Source of the DNA: RUG695 sp050943135
GTDB lineage: Bacteria; Planctomycetota; Planctomycetia; Pirellulales; Thermoguttaceae
DNA: 64,000 nucleotides
Assembly (NCBI GenBank): GCA_050943135.1
Contig: JBMNOP010000003.1
Coordinates: 124,001-188,000 of the forward strand
Direction: 5' to 3'
In this document: positions 60,282 to 64,000 of the stretch, in pieces
How positions within the stretch are numbered: the stretch's first letter is position 1
How the letters are laid out: each line of letters opens with the position of its first letter
Made by a program: the position numbers and the translations under genes
The notes under the pieces: generated by a model
What the model was told of the DNA's origin: nothing
What the model saw: only the letters and a program-made list of their open reading frames with translations
Database searches by the model: none

Positions 60282-63188
60282 ATGGCAAAGATCAAAGCCC
60301 CCAAAAAACTGATTGAAGTGGCGTTGCCGCTCGACGAGATCAACGCCGAGGCCGCGCGCGAGAAATCGATCCGGCACGGGCACCCGTCGACCCTCCACCT
60401 TTGGTGGGCACGCCGCCCGCTTGCCGCCGCCCGGGCCGTTCTTTTTGCGCAACTGGTCAACGACCCCGGGGGGACCCGGGGCTGGAAAGCGGGGCTGACC
60501 AAAGAAGACGCGAAAAAGAAACGCGACGAACTCTTCGAGATCATCCGCGACCTGGTCGTTTGGGAAAACGTGAATAACGAAGCGGTCCTCGATCGGGCCC
60601 GGGAAGCGATTCGCGAAAGTTGGCGCGAGACCTGCGCCCTGAACCAGGGCAGGCCGGGGTTCGACCCCGAAACCCTTCCCGCGTTCCATGACCCGTTCGC
60701 CGGCGGCGGGGCGATCCCGCTCGAAGCGCAGCGGCTCGGCCTGGAAAGTCATGCCAGCGACCTGAACCCGGTTGCGGTCTTGATCAACAAGGCGATGATC
60801 GAAATCCCTCCCAGGTTTTTCGACTCGCCGCCGGTCGGGCCGGTGCCGCGGGGGGATACGGAAAAAGGGAAAGAGGCCTTTTCCGGAACCGCCGGGCTTG
60901 CCGAAGATGTCCGCCGTTACGGACTCTGGATCATGGAAGAGGCGAAAAAGCGGATCGGCGGCCTCTACCCCGACGTCGAAATCACCGAGACGATGGCGAA
61001 AGGACGCCCCGACCTGGAACCGTACGTCGGTCAAAAGCTCACCGTGATCGCCTGGCTCTGGGCGAGGACGGTAAAAAGCCCGCACCCCGACTTCGGTCAT
61101 GTCGATGTGCCCCTTATTTCCAGTTTTGTGCTCTGTTCCAAAAAAGGGAAAGAGGTCTACCTGGAACCGGTGATCGAAGGCGATACGTACCGGTTTGAGG
61201 TAAAAGTCGGGACACCGCCAAAAGGCGCGAAAAATGGAACAAAACTCGGTCGCGGCGCGAATTTCCGATGCCTGATGAGCGGTGTGCCGATCGAACCGGG
61301 ACACATCTACAGCGAGGCTCAATCAGGGAATATGGGTGAACGTCTCTTAGCCATTGTCGTGGAAGGTGACAAGCAACGGGTTTATCTTTCCCCATTACCC
61401 ACTCATGAATTCAACAATCTAAACATTGAGCCGCCATGGAAGCCAAGGGTGGAAATGCCAAAAAATCCACGCTGGTTTTCACCGCCGGGTTACGGTCTGA
61501 AAACTTACGGAGACCTCTTCACCCCGCGCCAACTTACGGCCCTCAACACCTTTTCCGACCTGGTCCAAGAAGTCAGGGAAAAGACGATCGAGGATGCCAA
61601 GCATGCCGGAATGCCCGACGACGGAATCCGACTTGCCGAAGGAGGACGCGGCGCCACCGCCTACGGCGATGCCATTGCCGTTTACTTGGCGTTCGTGATC
61701 GACAAGCTCACGGATTATGGTTCGACAATATGTAGCTGGCATTCAAGTCGTGAAATAATCAGAAATACATTTGGTCGACAGGCGATCCCCATGACGTGGG
61801 ACTATGCCGAGGGGAACTTTTATTCCGACTCAACCGGGAGCTTTACAAGTATGCTTGACTGGGTTGTAAAGACCATAGCGCTACTCCCGGCAAAGCCCCC
61901 CTCTTATGCTCATCAAGCCGACGCGCAGACACAGGCGATCTCCCAGGAAAAGATCGTCTCCACCGATCCGCCCTACTACGACAACATCGGCTACGCCGAC
62001 CTTTCCGACTTTTTCTATATTTGGCTGCGCTGCAACTTAAAAGGAGTCTATCCCGACCTCTTCGCCACGTTGGCCGCCCCGAAATCCGAGGAACTTGTTG
62101 CCACGCCGTATAGGCACGGGGGGAAAGAAAATGCCGAGAAGTTCTTCCTCGACGGGATGACGCTGGCGATGCAGAACCTGGCCCAACGGGCGCACCCGGC
62201 CTTTCCGGTAACGATTTACTACGCCTTTAAGGCGTCCGATACCAACGGCGACGGGACGAGCAACACCGGTTGGGCAACCTTTTTGGAGGCTATCCTCAAA
62301 GCCGGATTCTCCATCACCGGAACCTGGCCGCTTCGTACGGAACTTTCGAACCGAATGATCGGTATGGGGACCAACGCGCTGGCCTCTTCGATCCTCTTGG
62401 TTTGCCGGAAGCGCGAACGCGCGCGCGAAGAGATCAGCCGCCGTGAATTCCTGACCGAACTCCGCGAAACGATGCCGACCGCTCTCCGCGAGATGATCGG
62501 CGAGGGGAGCGCCCGATCGATCGCTCCCGTCGACCTGGCCCAGGCGGCGATCGGACCGGGCATGGAAATCTTCTCGAAGTATCGCGCCGTCTTGAAGGCC
62601 GACGGGGCCGCGATGACGGTTCGCGAGGCGCTGATAGAAATCAATCGGAACATTTCCGACTACCTCGACCCGGAAGGGAGCGGGTTCGACGCGCCGACCC
62701 TCTTTTGTAACGAATGGTTCAAACAAAACCGGTGGGAAGCGGGGGAATTCGGCGTTGCCGACACGCTGGCACGCGCCAAGGGGACGAGCGTCCCCTTCGT
62801 CAAAGAGGCGGGGATCATTCAGGCCGATCGCGGAAAGGTCAGGCTCCTCCCCTGGGAGGAATATCCCGACGATTACGACCCCTCGCGCGATAAGAACCGC
62901 CCGATTTGGGAGTCGTGCCATCACCTGATCCGCGTCTTGCGCCGGCAGGGAGAGGTTGCCGCGGGGCGGCTCCTTGCGCAAATGCCCGAGACGATCGACG
63001 GCATCCGGCAACTGGCCTACTTTCTCTACCTCCTTTGTGAACGGAAGGGGGACGCCGAAAACGCCCGATCTTACAACGAGCTGATCACCGGTTGGCACGG
63101 GGTGATGGCGGCGTTTATCAAAGCGTCGGAAGAACTGAAGCGTCCCGTGAAGCGGGAAGACCAAGAAACATTGAATTTCGGAGATTGA
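60282..63188 (+). CDS. DUF1156 DNA methyltransferase (defence-associated)
   Basis: A 968-residue protein. The start MAKIKAPKKLIEVALPLDEI, then HPSTLHLWWARRPLAAARA, is the DUF1156 signature. The SAM-binding motif HDPFAGGGAIPLEAQRLG lies near residue 140, and the catalytic STDPPYYDN (DPPY, amino-methyltransferase) near residue 565. It probably methylates adenine or cytosine amino groups to mark self DNA. I start at ATG 60282; an in-frame GTG at 60267 is possible, and neither has a clear Shine-Dalgarno. It follows the helicase gene by 22 bases. Two internal stretches (61313-61490 and 61716-61935) are visibly more AT-rich with different codon choice than the rest. Confidence 0.88.
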   Translation: MAKIKAPKKLIEVALPLDEINAEAAREKSIRHGHPSTLHLWWARRPLAAARAVLFAQLVNDPGGTRGWKAGLTKEDAKKKRDELFEIIRDLVVWENVNNEAVLDRAREAIRESWRETCALNQGRPGFDPETLPAFHDPFAGGGAIPLEAQRLGLESHASDLNPVAVLINKAMIEIPPRFFDSPPVGPVPRGDTEKGKEAFSGTAGLAEDVRRYGLWIMEEAKKRIGGLYPDVEITETMAKGRPDLEPYVGQKLTVIAWLWARTVKSPHPDFGHVDVPLISSFVLCSKKGKEVYLEPVIEGDTYRFEVKVGTPPKGAKNGTKLGRGANFRCLMSGVPIEPGHIYSEAQSGNMGERLLAIVVEGDKQRVYLSPLPTHEFNNLNIEPPWKPRVEMPKNPRWFSPPGYGLKTYGDLFTPRQLTALNTFSDLVQEVREKTIEDAKHAGMPDDGIRLAEGGRGATAYGDAIAVYLAFVIDKLTDYGSTICSWHSSREIIRNTFGRQAIPMTWDYAEGNFYSDSTGSFTSMLDWVVKTIALLPAKPPSYAHQADAQTQAISQEKIVSTDPPYYDNIGYADLSDFFYIWLRCNLKGVYPDLFATLAAPKSEELVATPYRHGGKENAEKFFLDGMTLAMQNLAQRAHPAFPVTIYYAFKASDTNGDGTSNTGWATFLEAILKAGFSITGTWPLRTELSNRMIGMGTNALASSILLVCRKRERAREEISRREFLTELRETMPTALREMIGEGSARSIAPVDLAQAAIGPGMEIFSKYRAVLKADGAAMTVREALIEINRNISDYLDPEGSGFDAPTLFCNEWFKQNRWEAGEFGVADTLARAKGTSVPFVKEAGIIQADRGKVRLLPWEEYPDDYDPSRDKNRPIWESCHHLIRVLRRQGEVAAGRLLAQMPETIDGIRQLAYFLYLLCERKGDAENARSYNELITGWHGVMAAFIKASEELKRPVKREDQETLNFGD

Positions 63189-63192
63189 TCGC

Positions 63193-64000
63193 ATGAAACC
63201 GTGGAGAGAGATTGCCCAGCCGCACCGGGACGTTCTCGAAGGGAGAATGAAACAGGCCGATTTCGCCGTCGACATTTCGGCGGTGGCCCGGGGAAACGCC
63301 TCGCCGGAATATCAGGACGCCAAAGAGTTCTTTTCGCGAACGTATATCACCGAGGGGTTGCGTCATCTGCTGATTTCGGTGGTCCGCCGCCTGAACCGTC
63401 TCGACGGAGATCCGGTGATCCAATTGCAGACCAATTTCGGCGGGGGAAAGACGCACACCCTTCTGGCGGTTTACCATCTGGCGACAAGCGGGATGCCGAC
63501 CTCGGAACTCGAAGGGATCCCCGAAGTCCTCGACCAGGCGGGAATCGACACGCTCCCGAAGGCGAAAGTCGCGGTCATCGACGGGACCCGCCTTTCTCCG
63601 AACCAGCCGTCCAACGTCGGGAAACTCGAAATCCGGACGATCTGGGGAGAACTCGCTTACCAGTTGCTCGGGTCGGAAGGGTATCGACTCCTTGAGGCGA
63701 GCGACCGGTCGGGAACCGCCCCCGGGAAAGAGGTGGTGGCCGAAATTCTCCGACTGGCCGCCCCTTGCGTGATCCTGCTCGACGAGGCGGTCGCGTTCTT
63801 TCGTCAACTCAACCAACCGAACCTTACGGCCGGAAGTTATGAAGCGAACATCTCCTTCGTTCAGGTTCTCACCGAAAGCGTGAAAGCCGTCCCCGACGCG
63901 GTCCTTCTGGCCTCGATCCCCGAATCGGAATCGGAGGCCGGGGGATTGTTCGGTCGGACCGTCCTCAACACCCTCGAAAAGATTTTCGCGCGGCTCGAAA
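63193..64000 (+). CDS. DUF499 family ATPase (5' part, runs off the window)
   Basis: The first 269 residues of a DUF499 protein. MKPWREIAQPHRDVLEGRM opens it, Walker A FGGGKTHT lies near residue 84, and Walker B CVILLDEAVAF near residue 197. Full DUF499 proteins are about 900-1100 residues. It starts four bases after the DUF1156 stop, so it is in the same operon. Its family regularly occurs with DUF1156 methyltransferases and SNF2/DUF3883 helicases in phage-defence loci, where it is thought to power a large complex. The remainder lies beyond position 64000. Confidence 0.88.
   Translation, partial: MKPWREIAQPHRDVLEGRMKQADFAVDISAVARGNASPEYQDAKEFFSRTYITEGLRHLLISVVRRLNRLDGDPVIQLQTNFGGGKTHTLLAVYHLATSGMPTSELEGIPEVLDQAGIDTLPKAKVAVIDGTRLSPNQPSNVGKLEIRTIWGELAYQLLGSEGYRLLEASDRSGTAPGKEVVAEILRLAAPCVILLDEAVAFFRQLNQPNLTAGSYEANISFVQVLTESVKAVPDAVLLASIPESESEAGGLFGRTVLNTLEKIFARLE

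Noticed and set aside
59048..60544. A 498-codon minus-strand frame across the helicase/methyltransferase junction
   Set aside because: It runs opposite two well-supported genes and shows no recognisable domain.
1..64000. CRISPR arrays, insertion sequences or prophage genes
   Set aside because: I saw no regularly spaced repeats, transposase or integrase motifs, or phage structural genes anywhere in the window.

Overview
The window looks like a chromosomal segment of a Planctomycetota-type bacterium, possibly a Pirellulales or Thermoguttaceae-like lineage. That placement is inferred from gene content only. The indicators are a secreted protein with a planctomycete-style C-x4-C-H haem-like motif, a DUF1207 outer-membrane protein, Tat-signal sugar isomerase and aldo/keto reductase genes, a DUF4838 protein, an HGSNAT-like membrane acetyltransferase, and many secreted esterases and glycoside-hydrolase-like proteins. 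Codon usage avoids TTA, CTA and TCA, which produces very long meaningless open frames on the opposite strand.

Left part (1-15.4 kb, + strand). After the tail of an upstream gene come a DUF2868-like membrane protein, a DUF3482-type GTPase and a shortened, catalytically degenerate enolase homologue. Next is a tightly packed run (5540-15397): acyl carrier protein, acyl-AMP ligase, LuxE-like acyl-protein synthetase, LuxC-like acyl-CoA reductase, ketoacyl synthase III, two SDR reductases, a split transketolase, a second carrier protein and an acyltransferase-like protein. I read it as a dedicated pathway that activates an acid, reduces it to an aldehyde and extends it by ketol transfer. The product is unknown. 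A convergent hairpin separates it from a ferritin gene on the opposite strand.

Middle (16-33.8 kb). Two secreted carbohydrate-related proteins, each with a recognisable sigma70 promoter, are followed by glycogen debranching enzyme glgX. On the minus strand lies the complete glycine-cleavage operon gcvT-gcvH-gcvPA-gcvPB with a lipoate ligase gene at its end. It is driven by a good promoter and has a leader of about 190 nt that can fold into mutually exclusive hairpins. Upstream lie a tRNA-Ser(CGA) with a textbook terminator and an NAD-dependent epimerase-like gene. A thioesterase, a DUF1207 protein, a cytochrome-like secreted protein and a Gfo/Idh/MocA oxidoreductase follow.

Right part (34-64 kb). 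A TPR-MoxR-DUF58-BatA-like operon is followed by a cysteine synthase and an aldo/keto reductase transcribed from back-to-back consensus promoters. A set of secreted hydrolases (BD-FAE-like esterase, Tat-exported barrel protein, tandem SGNH esterase, large two-barrel protein) surrounds a minus-strand operon of HGSNAT-like protein, DNA-3-methyladenine glycosylase I, UvrA2-like ATPase, hexapeptide acetyltransferase and tautomerase. The window ends inside a probable anti-phage island: an SNF2 helicase with a DUF3883 nuclease-like end, a DUF1156 DNA methyltransferase and the start of a DUF499 ATPase.
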